A stretch of DNA of 36,720 bases from NCBI GenBank assembly GCA_024451685.1, contig JAMXCW010000018.1, forward strand, positions 1-36,720, written 5' to 3'. Shown here piece by piece: positions 18,441 to 26,457 of this stretch; the stretch's first letter is position 1; the number at the start of each line of letters is the position of its first letter. The stretch comes from Candidatus Bathyanammoxibius amoris. GTDB lineage: Bacteria; Planctomycetota; Brocadiia; Brocadiales; Bathyanammoxibiaceae. Below the pieces are notes generated by a model. The model had not been told where the DNA came from. It made no database searches and saw only the letters and a program-made list of their open reading frames with translations. The translations under genes and the position numbers were made by a program.

Positions 18441-18974
18441 GTGCCTACAATCCTTAAATATATTAATGATGACGAGGCTCTGAGGATTGCCGCTAATATA
18501 GAGAAAAAAGGATACAATCTTTACATTGAGGCGTCCAGGCGGGCAAAGGGTGACAAAGCGAAGCTAATGTTCAGGCAGCTGGCAGAGGCTGAACAGAAAC
18601 ATTTAGTGCACTTCAATGACCTTCGGGCAAACCTGCATGAAAGGAAAGGGCAGATACCCTGGGGTGAAGACGATGAGCTGGTAAGTGCTTACATAAATAA
18701 CCTGGTTCACACGGGGGTTTTCAGCGGTACAGGAAAGAAACGTGGAACAACAAATAAGGACATTACCGAGATTGAGGCGTGTGAAGTGGGTATTCAGACA
18801 GAGAAGGATTCTATACTGTTCTTTGGCGAGGCCGCCAGATTGTGCAAGAACCGTCAAGGCAGAAAGATGTTCAAGGCCCTTATTGAGGAAGAGAAACAAC
18901 ATCTGACGGACCTTGCCCAACATCTCGGGCACTTAAGGCAAAAAAAGCCGAGCAGTGGGGGGAAGCGCAAATGA
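18441..18974 (+). CDS. Ferritin-like (rubrerythrin-type) diiron protein
   Basis: The 177-residue protein is a four-helix diiron fold without its own rubredoxin domain. Probable iron ligands are E21 (NIEKKGYNLY), E51-x-x-H54 (EAEQKHL), a Glu in IQTEKDSILFFGEA and a second E-x-x-H in EEEKQHL. Rubrerythrins reduce peroxide or store iron in anaerobes. The start is GTG 18441 with a strong GGAGG six bases upstream. Its stop overlaps the start of a desulforedoxin-like gene (ATGA), so the electron-donating iron centre seems to be supplied as a separate chain. It is lysine-rich at the C-terminus (RQKKPSSGGKRK). Confidence 0.85.
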   Translation: MPTILKYINDDEALRIAANIEKKGYNLYIEASRRAKGDKAKLMFRQLAEAEQKHLVHFNDLRANLHERKGQIPWGEDDELVSAYINNLVHTGVFSGTGKKRGTTNKDITEIEACEVGIQTEKDSILFFGEAARLCKNRQGRKMFKALIEEEKQHLTDLAQHLGHLRQKKPSSGGKRK

Positions 18975-19090
18975 CAGAAGCAGGTGAAGTATATTACTGT
19001 GAGGTCTGCGGGGCCGAGGTAAAGGTCGTGACTGGTGGTGCGGGCACGCTCGAGTGCTGCGACCAGCCGATGACACCGAAGTCGAATTAA
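18971..19090 (+). CDS. Desulforedoxin-like small iron protein (39 aa)
   Basis: The product reads YYCEVCGAEVKVV, then LECCDQPMTPKSN: a CxxC pair (C10, C13) and an adjacent CC pair (C29, C30) followed by QPM. This is the FeS4 domain of desulforedoxin and the N-terminus of desulfoferrodoxin. At 39 residues it is a complete stand-alone domain; there is no superoxide reductase domain downstream before the stop. The ATG overlaps the stop of the diiron gene, so the two should be made together, most simply as a split rubrerythrin-like peroxidase (inference). Confidence 0.85.
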   Translation: MTEAGEVYYCEVCGAEVKVVTGGAGTLECCDQPMTPKSN

Positions 19091-19140
19091 TCGGTAGAGA
19101 CCTCTCAAAGATCTCCTGAGCACAGCTACAAATTTCCCTT

Positions 19141-19282
19141 CAACGAAGTAGAACTTCGTTGTCTACCGTTCGCCTTCAAACGTTTTTGGTAGACGTAGAC
19201 AATGAGCTTTACGGTCGTTGATGTCTTCGACGAAGGAGTACATCTATCTCGCACGTGCGACATCCGCCTCAGGCGGATCGCA
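19141..19282. repeat. Cluster of palindromic hairpins
   Basis: Three structures lie in the 239-base gap between convergent transcripts: CAACGAAGT-AGA-ACTTCGTTG (19141-19161); GTCTACC (19161-19167) with GGTAGAC (19188-19194); and ATCCGCC-TCA-GGCGGAT (19262-19278), extended by TGCGA and CGCA on its flanks. None has a clear T-tail. They resemble REP elements or the remains of a small mobile element, and could stop transcription from both sides. I see no gene in the gap. Confidence 0.55.
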
Positions 19283-19329
19283 CGCTACACCCTCGATGCA
19301 ATAATGTAGTACCTTACCAGCCACAATAT

Positions 19330-20718
19330 CTACAACCCCTTCAGCTCCACCTTGCCCAGCGTCAGGGCGTCTTTCAGGGTGTCTTCCGCCCTGCTCACCA
19401 GGACGATTATCAGATTGTCCGGGTCGAGGAACCGCCTGGCCGCACGGTTGACGTCTTGCCTTGATACGGCGCTGACATTGTCCAGATATTCCTCAAGATA
19501 ATTTTCCGGCAGGCCGTAAAACTCCTGGTCTATAATCTTTGATGCTATCTGGGTGGGCGTCTCAAGTCCCAGGGGGAAATGACCTATGTAATAAGACTTG
19601 GCGGCATCCAGTTCCTCTGCGGTCACGCCGCCGGACTTGAGCTTTCTCAACTCGTCTAGCACCAGCCACATGGCCTCAAGGGCGGTCTCGTTCTTACTGT
19701 ATGTCCGTATGTAAAAAGGCCCCTGCAGCATCCTTGCGTCAAAGCGGCTCGAGACACCGTAGCTCAGGCCCCTCTCCGCCCTTATCTGTGTGTAGAGTCT
19801 GGAGGTAGGCCCCCTGCCGAGGATGCTGTTCAGTAGCAGGAGGGGGAAGTAATCGGGGTCTGCGCGCCTGATGCCCAGATGGCCGATGCGTATCTCTGTC
19901 TGTGTGAGGTCGGGCTTGTCCACCATGCGTATCCTGTGGCCTGTAATTCCGGGTATGGGGGGTGGTGTGGCCTCTTCTACTTTTCCTGCATCCTCCCAGT
20001 CGCCGAAGGTTTCTTCTATAGCGGTGAGTGTGCCTGCGGGGTCTATGTCGCCGACCACCGTTAGGATAGAGTTGCCCGGCTGATAGTAGCGTTTGTGAAA
20101 CCGTGTGATTTCTTCTCCGGTGACGGCCTTGAGGCCCTCTGTCGTGCCGACAGGCGGGTGGTTATACGGGTGTGTGCCGTAAAGCATCTCGCCAAAATGC
20201 CTGTCGGCGATGTTTCGTTTGTTGTCTCTCTCCCTTTGTATGGACGTTACGGCCTTGTCACGCTGAAATTCTATTTCCTGCGGTTTAAACGACGGGTATC
20301 TTGCTACCTCGGAGAGCATGTCGAGCATGGTCCTGAAATGTCTGACGAGGGCCGTAGAGCCGATGGAAGTGGAGTCATAGTCGCAGTCCACGTCAAGGGT
20401 GGCACCGATGAAATCTATCTCCTCTGATATCTCAAGAGAACTTTTTGAGCGCGTTCCCTCACGCAGTAGTTGTGCCGTCAGGTTGGCGAGTCCGGGCCTC
20501 TCCTGCGGGTCATTTGCGGAGCCGGCCTTCACCAGTAATTCTATCGCCACGACGGGCAGCTCGTGGTGTTCTACCATGATTATTCTGAGGCCGTTATCCA
20601 GCGTGGCTTTCTGGTACTTTATGGACGGCAGGTCCTCGCCCGCCTGCACACACCTGCTTGTAGCGAGAGGCAGGAAAGAAATTATAAGTATTATGAACAG
20701 GCGGTGGTATATGATCAC
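19330..20718 (-). CDS. M16 family peptidase-like protein, catalytic motif lost, exported
   Basis: A 462-residue protein with a cleavable signal sequence (LFIILIISFLPLATSRC, residues ~7-23) and the M16 pattern DNGLRIIMVEHHELPVVAIE. Where active members have HxxEH, this one has LTAQL (residues 80-84 in PGLANLTAQLLREGT), so it should not bind the catalytic zinc. The second M16 domain is present (PGNSILTVVGDID and later). It starts at GTG 20718, four bases after the stop of the active M16 gene, implying coupled translation. The pair resembles the active/inactive subunits of the mitochondrial processing peptidase and related bacterial pairs, probably a periplasmic heterodimer (inference). Confidence 0.9.
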   Translation of the reverse strand: MIIYHRLFIILIISFLPLATSRCVQAGEDLPSIKYQKATLDNGLRIIMVEHHELPVVAIELLVKAGSANDPQERPGLANLTAQLLREGTRSKSSLEISEEIDFIGATLDVDCDYDSTSIGSTALVRHFRTMLDMLSEVARYPSFKPQEIEFQRDKAVTSIQRERDNKRNIADRHFGEMLYGTHPYNHPPVGTTEGLKAVTGEEITRFHKRYYQPGNSILTVVGDIDPAGTLTAIEETFGDWEDAGKVEEATPPPIPGITGHRIRMVDKPDLTQTEIRIGHLGIRRADPDYFPLLLLNSILGRGPTSRLYTQIRAERGLSYGVSSRFDARMLQGPFYIRTYSKNETALEAMWLVLDELRKLKSGGVTAEELDAAKSYYIGHFPLGLETPTQIASKIIDQEFYGLPENYLEEYLDNVSAVSRQDVNRAARRFLDPDNLIIVLVSRAEDTLKDALTLGKVELKGL

Positions 20719-20722
20719 TTCG

Positions 20723-22072
20723 TTATTCTTTCTTCTGTTGTTTTTCCTTGGGCAGGAGCCTTACTACGGTCCTGTTCCCGGGGGCGAAATATTTCACCGC
20801 TACTCTCTGTATGTCGTCTGCCGTTGCGCCGCGGTATTTCTCCAGGTCCTTTATGAACCCCAGCGGGTCACCTGTCTTCGCCAGGCTGAAACCCATCTGC
20901 AGGCCCCTGACGAAGTTGGTCTGGAGGCTGAAAATCAGTCCCGTCTCGATCTGGTTTCTTGCCTTTTCGAGTTCGTGTTCTGTCACCGTTTCAGTCTGGA
21001 GTCGTTCCAGGTTGCCGTAGATTACCGAGGCCACTTCGTCCGGCGAATGGCCCTGTTTTATGCCCCGGGCCGTGACGATGAACAGTCCCGGGTCTTTATA
21101 GGCCTCGACCGAGGCAGAGATATAAAGCGCCGCCTTGTCCTCGTAAACGACCTTCCTGTAGAGTCTGGAACTGTGTCCGTCCGTAAGTATACTCCCTATC
21201 AGTTCCAGTACGGGTATGTCGTCGTGGGTGGCCTCGGGGATGTGATAGGCGACGGCCAGCCAGGGCGACTGCGTATCAACGTGCAGGTCCCTGTGTCTTT
21301 CCTCCTTCTGCGGAGGTTCCCGGGGTATTACCGTATCGGGCCGCTCCGCGGGCTGCAGGTGTCCAAAATATTTCTCCACCGTGGAGATGACGTCCTGCGG
21401 GTCTATGTCGCCCAGTATTATAATAGTCATGTTGTTCGGGGCGTAGTGGGTGCGGTAATATTCCTTGCAATCCTCGAGGGTTATGGCGTCAAGGTCGGGC
21501 ATCCAGCCGTTCACGGGCCAGCGGTACGGGTGTACGGTGAAGGCGGTGGAAAAGATGGCCTCGCCCATGGTTCCGTAGAGCGAATTGTCTATGCGCAGCC
21601 TTCTTTCCTCTTTTACCACCTCTCTTTCGGAGGCCAGTGTACCGGCGGTAAGCCTGAGGTGTGCCATCCTGTCAGCCTCCAGTTCTGCGGCCAGTGCGAG
21701 TTTAGAGCTGGGCAGGTTCTCGAAGTATGCGGTGGCGTCCTCGGTGGTAAAGGCGTTGTCTGTGCCGCCGTTCGCGCGTACGATGCGGCTGTGTTCCTCC
21801 GGTTCCACGTTCTTTGAGCCCTTGAACATCATGTGTTCAAACAGGTGGGAGATGCCCGTTATCCCCGGCCTCTCGTTTATCGAGCCAACGTGGCACCAGA
21901 CCTGAAAACTTATAATGGGGGCTGAGTGGTCCTCGTGCATAAGGAGGGTGAGGCCGTTTTCGAGCCGGTGTTCCTTCAGGTCTATCTCAATCGGCGCGGC
22001 GGACGGGCTTTGCAAGAATACAACTAACCATAAGGTACTAAGCAGGCATACTGTATACAACCTCACCAGCAT
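20723..22072 (-). CDS. M16 family zinc metallopeptidase, active subunit, exported
   Basis: A 449-residue protein with a signal sequence (VCLLSTLWLVVFLQSPSAA, residues ~8-26), the M16 start HRLENGLTLLMHEDHSAPII and the inverted zinc motif HLFEH (76-80), with a likely third ligand in EREVVKEERR (~155). The C-terminal M16 domain is complete. It follows the DUF362 gene by 12 bases, with AAGGTG about six bases upstream of the ATG, and precedes the inactive partner. M16 peptidases cut peptides and small proteins inside a closed chamber; the substrate here is unknown. Confidence 0.93.
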   Translation of the reverse strand: MLVRLYTVCLLSTLWLVVFLQSPSAAPIEIDLKEHRLENGLTLLMHEDHSAPIISFQVWCHVGSINERPGITGISHLFEHMMFKGSKNVEPEEHSRIVRANGGTDNAFTTEDATAYFENLPSSKLALAAELEADRMAHLRLTAGTLASEREVVKEERRLRIDNSLYGTMGEAIFSTAFTVHPYRWPVNGWMPDLDAITLEDCKEYYRTHYAPNNMTIIILGDIDPQDVISTVEKYFGHLQPAERPDTVIPREPPQKEERHRDLHVDTQSPWLAVAYHIPEATHDDIPVLELIGSILTDGHSSRLYRKVVYEDKAALYISASVEAYKDPGLFIVTARGIKQGHSPDEVASVIYGNLERLQTETVTEHELEKARNQIETGLIFSLQTNFVRGLQMGFSLAKTGDPLGFIKDLEKYRGATADDIQRVAVKYFAPGNRTVVRLLPKEKQQKKE

Positions 22073-22084
22073 ATTACACCTTGT

Positions 22085-23077
22085 TTATATGATAATTTCT
22101 TCAAAGCCCCGGCGTTTGTAGTCTATCTCGCCGATGCCGGCCTCGTGCGCTTCTCTGATAAAGCGTATGTCTTTGCCACTGAACCCGAATAGCGTCGCGC
22201 CGTATGAGTCCACGGCCACGGGGTCGGTGCTTACCACTATCCTTCTTGCACCCTCGACGGAGTTGTCCACGTCATCGAGTCTCCCGCCGGTAGGGCCGTG
22301 GCGCTTGAGCACCCTGTAGGCGTCCAGCACGGTCAGGTCTACCTTCACCACCCTGTTGAGGTCTGCTATCTTGGGGTGTATGTCCTTGTGAAGCCTGCCC
22401 CGGTCCCATCCCACCATTCCGAAGACGTTTTTGAGGGCCATGGTAAGGCGTGACGTGCTGTGGTGTTTCGCTATGGGGACGTTTATCAGGACGTCCACCT
22501 CCTCCTCGAGCACGAAGGCGTCATTGAATGCCCATGACTTCAGGACCTTGCCGCCGGGGATGAGGAGTTCCCGGAAGCGGGATTTGTCCACGTAGGCCGC
22601 CTCCGCTCCCGCGCGCCTTGCCGCCTCCTCGATACGGCTGATCTTGTATGAGGGTTTGGGGTTGCTGGAGCAGGGGTGGTCCATCACCCTGACCCTTGAG
22701 GCGCCGGCATCCAGGCACAGGCCCGCCAGCGCCGCTACCAGATGGGGGTTGGTGTTTGCGGCGAACTCAGGCGCCCTGTTCCAGGAAATGTTGGGCTTGA
22801 TTACCACGCGGTCACCCCTGGACACCAGCTTTTCCATACCTCCCAGGGCCGCCAGGGCCCTGGTGGTCATCTCACGGACGGTCTCCGCCTCATCCTTACC
22901 GCCTGTATTATTTGCGGCGTGGACTACGACCGTGTCTTTTGCCAGCCCACTCTCCTTGAATTTCTTGAGGGTCTTCTGCCTCTTGCGGGATGTCCGCAGG
23001 TAGGATAGGCCATAGAGACCGGCTCCGGTCCCGATGACTGTTTTAAGAAATGTTCTTCGAGAGATGTCTTTGCTCAT
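22085..23077 (-). CDS. DUF362 protein with a Tat signal
   Basis: A 330-residue protein beginning with a twin-arginine signal, S6-R7-R8-T9-F10-L11-K12, followed by the hydrophobic TVIGTGAGLYGLSYL. The DUF362 domain follows: VVIKPNISW, then CLDAGASRVRVMDHP, DVLINVPIAKHHSTSRLTMA and LKNVFGMVGW. The family often carries 4Fe-4S ferredoxin motifs, but this copy has few cysteines and none in a CxxCxxC pattern. A Tat signal suggests that a folded, cofactor-bearing protein is exported; a tatC fusion gene is 3.4 kb away. It is the first of three genes with the M16 pair. Function unknown. Confidence 0.85.
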   Translation of the reverse strand: MSKDISRRTFLKTVIGTGAGLYGLSYLRTSRKRQKTLKKFKESGLAKDTVVVHAANNTGGKDEAETVREMTTRALAALGGMEKLVSRGDRVVIKPNISWNRAPEFAANTNPHLVAALAGLCLDAGASRVRVMDHPCSSNPKPSYKISRIEEAARRAGAEAAYVDKSRFRELLIPGGKVLKSWAFNDAFVLEEEVDVLINVPIAKHHSTSRLTMALKNVFGMVGWDRGRLHKDIHPKIADLNRVVKVDLTVLDAYRVLKRHGPTGGRLDDVDNSVEGARRIVVSTDPVAVDSYGATLFGFSGKDIRFIREAHEAGIGEIDYKRRGFEEIII

Positions 23078-23125
23078 GGCATAGGCCCACTAATAGGGCG
23101 GCTACATGTAATTGCTTAAGCGTAG

Positions 23126-23147
23126 GGACAGACCTTCAGGTCTGTCC
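23126..23147. repeat. REP-like palindrome upstream of the DUF362 gene
   Basis: GGACAGACCT (23126-23135), a two-base loop and AGGTCTGTCC (23138-23147) form a perfect 10-bp stem. Flanks AGCGTA/CGTAAGC could lengthen it. It lies in the 185-base gap between ftsY and the DUF362 gene, which I find otherwise non-coding. Confidence 0.55.
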
Positions 23148-23162
23148 GTCCGTAAGCAGGAT

Positions 23163-23218
23163 GACAGGTCTAAAGATCATGCCCAAGGCAGCCCCCCCAT
23201 TATTTGGGCGGGCCTGTC
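23163..23218. repeat. Second inverted repeat in the ftsY-DUF362 gap
   Basis: GACAGG (23163-23168) pairs with CCTGTC (23213-23218) and encloses GCCCCCCC (23191-23198) facing GGGCGGGC (23206-23213), one mismatch. The GACAGG arm resembles the neighbouring palindrome, suggesting a composite or degraded repeat. Confidence 0.4.
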
Positions 23219-23262
23219 CGTACATTTTTGCAGGGAAGAATCTATTGTCTTGCCCCTGCGAA

Positions 23263-24459
23263 TCAGTCAAAAAGTGCGTTTATAAAACTGTCCGGGTCGA
23301 ACTTCTGTATGTCATCGGCCCCTTCTCCCAGGCCCAGGAACATTACGGGTATCTTTATCTCGTCCTGCATTGCGATAACTATGCCGCCCTTGGCGGTGCC
23401 GTCGAGTTTCGCGAGAAAGAGGCCCGTGATGTCGATGGTTTTTCCAAAAAGTTTCGCCTGTGAGATGGCGTTCTGGCCCGTCGTTGCGTCTAAGACCAGC
23501 AATACTTCGTGCGGCGCGCCTTCTATTCTCTTTGAGATGACCCTCTTTATCTTGCTGAGTTCCTGCATGAGGTTCTGTTTTGTATGAAGCCTTCCGGCGG
23601 TATCTACTATTACTACGTCGATGTCCCTTGCGATGGCCGCCTCAACGCTGTCGTAGGCCACGGCTGCTGGGTCCGCCCCCTCACCGTGTTTTACTATCTG
23701 CGCGCCGATTCGGTCGGACCATATCTCCAGTTGCTCTGTGGCGGCTGCCCTGAAGGTGTCTCCAGCGGCAAGCAGCACCTTCTTGCCGTCCTTAATAAAC
23801 ATGTTGGCCAGCTTGGCGATTGACGTCGTCTTGCCGCTGCCGTTTACTCCGGCGACCATGATGACCGTGGGCGGTTCGGCGGCCGCATGCAGGTCGCGCC
23901 GTGCGTCCCTGAAGCGTTCTTTAAGCCTTTTTTTGAGGAACTCCTTCATCCCGGCGGTATCCGTAAACTCTCTTAGCTCCCAGGCGTTTCGTATGTCTGC
24001 GACAAGCTTTGTCACGAACCTGACGCCCATGTCCGCTTCTATGAGGGCCGCCTCCAACTCTTCCAGCACCTCGTCATTTATCTCTTGCTGTGAAGAAAGC
24101 AGGCCGTGCAGATTGCTTTCGAGACGGGTGCGGGTCTTTTTGAGACCGTTCTTGAGTCCTTCAACGTCAACCCACGTGTCCAGGGAAAGCCAGTATGCGG
24201 CGGCTGATTTGGGTGATGGTTTGGCCTTTTTGCCCCCTTCTTTCTCCTCCGGGGCGTCTGGCGCCGTCTGCTCCGGGGTCTCGGTGGCAGCCTTTTTCTC
24301 TTCAGACACTGCTTCCGTTTCCTTCGCAGTTGTTGCGGCAGTCTCTTTTTCTTTGATGTTTTTGTCGCCGTCGTCGTCCGGGTCGGAGCCGGGTCGTCTC
24401 CCGGCCTTTTTTTTATCCTCTCCGAGGCCCGTAACTTCTTTTAAATAATCAAATACCAT
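23263..24459 (-). CDS. ftsY: Signal recognition particle receptor FtsY
   Basis: FtsY docks SRP-ribosome complexes at the inner membrane. The 398-residue protein has a long acidic, low-complexity A domain (residues ~12-85), an N domain with LESNLHGLLSSQQEINDEVL, and the G domain: GVNGSGKTT (204-212), DTAGRLHTKQNLMQELSK and KLDGTAKGG. AAGG lies about eight bases before the ATG. It is the last gene of ribH-(nusB-PHP)-ftsY, 25 bases after the fusion gene. Together with secA and tatC it makes this window rich in export functions, although the three are in separate operons. Confidence 0.96.
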   Translation of the reverse strand: MVFDYLKEVTGLGEDKKKAGRRPGSDPDDDGDKNIKEKETAATTAKETEAVSEEKKAATETPEQTAPDAPEEKEGGKKAKPSPKSAAAYWLSLDTWVDVEGLKNGLKKTRTRLESNLHGLLSSQQEINDEVLEELEAALIEADMGVRFVTKLVADIRNAWELREFTDTAGMKEFLKKRLKERFRDARRDLHAAAEPPTVIMVAGVNGSGKTTSIAKLANMFIKDGKKVLLAAGDTFRAAATEQLEIWSDRIGAQIVKHGEGADPAAVAYDSVEAAIARDIDVVIVDTAGRLHTKQNLMQELSKIKRVISKRIEGAPHEVLLVLDATTGQNAISQAKLFGKTIDITGLFLAKLDGTAKGGIVIAMQDEIKIPVMFLGLGEGADDIQKFDPDSFINALFD

Positions 24460-24484
24460 AGAACAACCTTCCCAAAACCCCTCG

Positions 24485-25783
24485 TCACGTAGCGGTCAAA
24501 ACGTCTCTCGGCTGCTTGCACCGTTCTCTGAGGGCCAGTACCGTTTCATTGGAGACCGTTATTTTTCCTAAAGGTACGCTGGGCTTCCTCAGTCCATGGA
24601 AGTCAGAACCGCCAACAGGTATCAGATTGTACTTCTTTGTGATGCCAAGATATTTTTCTACTATCTCCGGCGTGTGCGACGGGTAATATACCTCAATTGC
24701 CTGCAGGCCGCTATCCACGAGAAGCGGTATGATGTCATCTTTCCCTGAAAGACCCGGATGGGCATAAACAGATACCCCTCCCGCCTCATCGATGAGTTCT
24801 ATCGCCTGCCGTGGCGTAAGGATCTTTTTTGGTACATACGCGGGACCGTCATCTCCAATATACCTGGCAAAACACTCCGCAAGATTTTTGCAATACCCGT
24901 GTTTCACGAGCAGCTCCGCCATGTGCATCCTTCCGGGTGGACTGTTGCCGGCCAGATTGAAGACTTCTTCCTTATCGATGTTTACGCCAACGCGGCTTAA
25001 TTTCTCTACGATGGCCGATATCCTTGTGACCCTTTCCTCAATTATTTGAACGAATTTCTCTGTCAGGTTGCTGTTGTCTATGTCGATAAACAGGCCGAGT
25101 ATGTGTATCTCATATGGCTGGACATACCCTGACACCTCGACGCCGGGTATTATGTGGACGTTCCTCTTGAGGCCCTCTCTCTGGGCGGGCCGCACAGCGT
25201 CTATGGTGTCGTGGTCGGTTATAGCCATTGTCTTAAGACCTACGCGTACCGCTTCCTCAACCACTTCCTCGGGGGAAAACGTGCCGTCAGAACATATGGT
25301 ATGGACGTGCAGGTCCGCCTCACCGTAGTCCGCGACGAGAGACACTTTTGGCCCCATTTTGCCATACTTTTGGCTCTTGGCATAGTGGTTCGCGTAGACC
25401 TTGTCCAGTATGCCGTTTACAAACGTGCCGGAGTTCTCGGTGCTGTATTTTTTGGCGAGGTCTATTGCCTCGTTGACGGATACCTTGGGGGGGATGTCGT
25501 CTCTGAAGAGGAGTTCATAGACTGCCAGGCGCAGGATGCAGCGGTCAACGACGGCCATGCGGGGGAGTTCCCAGTTCTCCACGACAGAGGAGACCTCTTT
25601 ATCTATGTCACTTATACGGTCCCGGCAGCCTTTCACCAGTTCAGCGGCAAACCCGGCAACCTCATCGTCCTCGGCCCTGGAGATGCAAGAAGAAACGGCT
25701 TCGTCTAAAACGTCCTGCCCGCGTATGTCTATCTGGTAAAGGGCCTGTAACGCCAGCTCCCTGGCCCGCGTTCTCTTTCTCAT
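24485..25783 (-). CDS. Fusion of transcription antitermination factor NusB with a PHP phosphoesterase
   Basis: A single uninterrupted 432-residue frame. Residues 1-~135 are a complete NusB (MRKRTRARELALQALYQIDI at the start; NEAIDLAKKYSTENSGTFVN at 104-123). After a ~20-residue linker comes a full PHP domain of the YciV/RNase AM type: DLHVHTICSDGTFSPEEVVE (157-176), ITDHDTID (188-195), IIPGVEVSGY (211-220), H227, then VYAHPG and GGSDFHG, so all expected metal ligands look present. NusB joins the rRNA antitermination complex; E. coli YciV is a 5'-3' exonuclease that trims 5' ends of rRNAs. A fused protein could couple the two (inference). It is encoded between ribH and ftsY; ribH-nusB adjacency is common. 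Confidence 0.9.
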   Translation of the reverse strand: MRKRTRARELALQALYQIDIRGQDVLDEAVSSCISRAEDDEVAGFAAELVKGCRDRISDIDKEVSSVVENWELPRMAVVDRCILRLAVYELLFRDDIPPKVSVNEAIDLAKKYSTENSGTFVNGILDKVYANHYAKSQKYGKMGPKVSLVADYGEADLHVHTICSDGTFSPEEVVEEAVRVGLKTMAITDHDTIDAVRPAQREGLKRNVHIIPGVEVSGYVQPYEIHILGLFIDIDNSNLTEKFVQIIEERVTRISAIVEKLSRVGVNIDKEEVFNLAGNSPPGRMHMAELLVKHGYCKNLAECFARYIGDDGPAYVPKKILTPRQAIELIDEAGGVSVYAHPGLSGKDDIIPLLVDSGLQAIEVYYPSHTPEIVEKYLGITKKYNLIPVGGSDFHGLRKPSVPLGKITVSNETVLALRERCKQPRDVLTAT

Positions 25784-25794
25784 GCCGGCATAAC

Positions 25795-26277
25795 CTACTT
25801 CTTCCTTTTTGAGCCCAGGCGTTCAACCAGGTTTGCCATCTCTATGGCGTCCTTCGCTGCCTCCGCGCCCCGGTTGCCGCTGCGGGTGCCCGCGCGGTCA
25901 ATGGCATGTTCCAGGGTCTCTGCGGTGACCACACCGAGGATGGTGGGAACGCCGGTATCAAACCCCACCTGGGCTACACCCTTTGATACCTCGGCGGAAA
26001 CATATTCAAAGTGCGGCGTCTGACCGCGAAGTACGGCGCCAAGACAGACAACGGCGTTATACCGCTTACTCCGGGCAAGCCTTAAGGCCGTTGACGGTAT
26101 CTCAAAGGCGCCCGGGACCCAGCAGACGTCAATGTCCTTTTCCCTTACGCCATGCCTGAGAAGGCAGTCATGCGCGCCCTCCAGCAGTTTTCGGGTTATA
26201 AATTCATTAAACCGGCTTACAACCAGACAAAAGCTCTTTCCGGTGCCGATAAGGCCCCCTTCGAATGTCTCGCCCAT
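25795..26277 (-). CDS. ribH: 6,7-dimethyl-8-ribityllumazine synthase
   Basis: RibH condenses the ribityl-pyrimidine with dihydroxybutanone phosphate (made by RibBA) to give the riboflavin precursor. The 160-residue protein has SRFNEFIT (21-28), WVPGAFEIP (53-61), [15 protein letters not shown] (80-94; catalytic H89) and the [18 protein letters not shown] region. AAGGAG lies about eight bases before the ATG. The nusB-PHP gene follows 11 bases later. It is divergent from the tatC fusion. Confidence 0.96.
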   Translation of the reverse strand: MGETFEGGLIGTGKSFCLVVSRFNEFITRKLLEGAHDCLLRHGVREKDIDVCWVPGAFEIPSTALRLARSKRYNAVVCLGAVLRGQTPHFEYVSAEVSKGVAQVGFDTGVPTILGVVTAETLEHAIDRAGTRSGNRGAEAAKDAIEMANLVERLGSKRKK

Positions 26278-26346
26278 GGGTTTACTCCTTCTATCTCATA
26301 ATCCTTGAGAGAACCGGGGAAGATTTACTTCATGTGTAAGTTATGA

Positions 26347-26375
26347 AAAATACCACAAAAAAGACGCTATTTCAA
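26347..26375 (-). promoter_or_regulatory. Probable promoter of ribH-nusB/PHP-ftsY
   Basis: On the minus strand TTGAAA (26370-26375), a 17-base spacer and TATTTT (26347-26352), about 70 bases before the ribH ATG. Confidence 0.45.
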
Positions 26376-26389
26376 GGCAATTCAAGTAC

Positions 26390-26418
26390 TTGTAAAAACC
26401 CGCCGACTTTATTATCAT
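26390..26418 (+). promoter_or_regulatory. Probable promoter of the tatC fusion gene
   Basis: TTGTAA (26390-26395), a 17-base spacer and TATCAT (26413-26418), about 40 bases before the ATG at 26458. Confidence 0.45.
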
Positions 26419-26457
26419 AGCCGGACCAAACCTTTTTTGGATGAAAGATAAATACAG

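Noticed and set aside
20399-21817. 472-codon open frame opposite the M16 peptidase genes
   Set aside because: It lies antisense to two well-supported M16 peptidases, has low-complexity composition and no family motif; GC-rich codon use on the other strand explains it.
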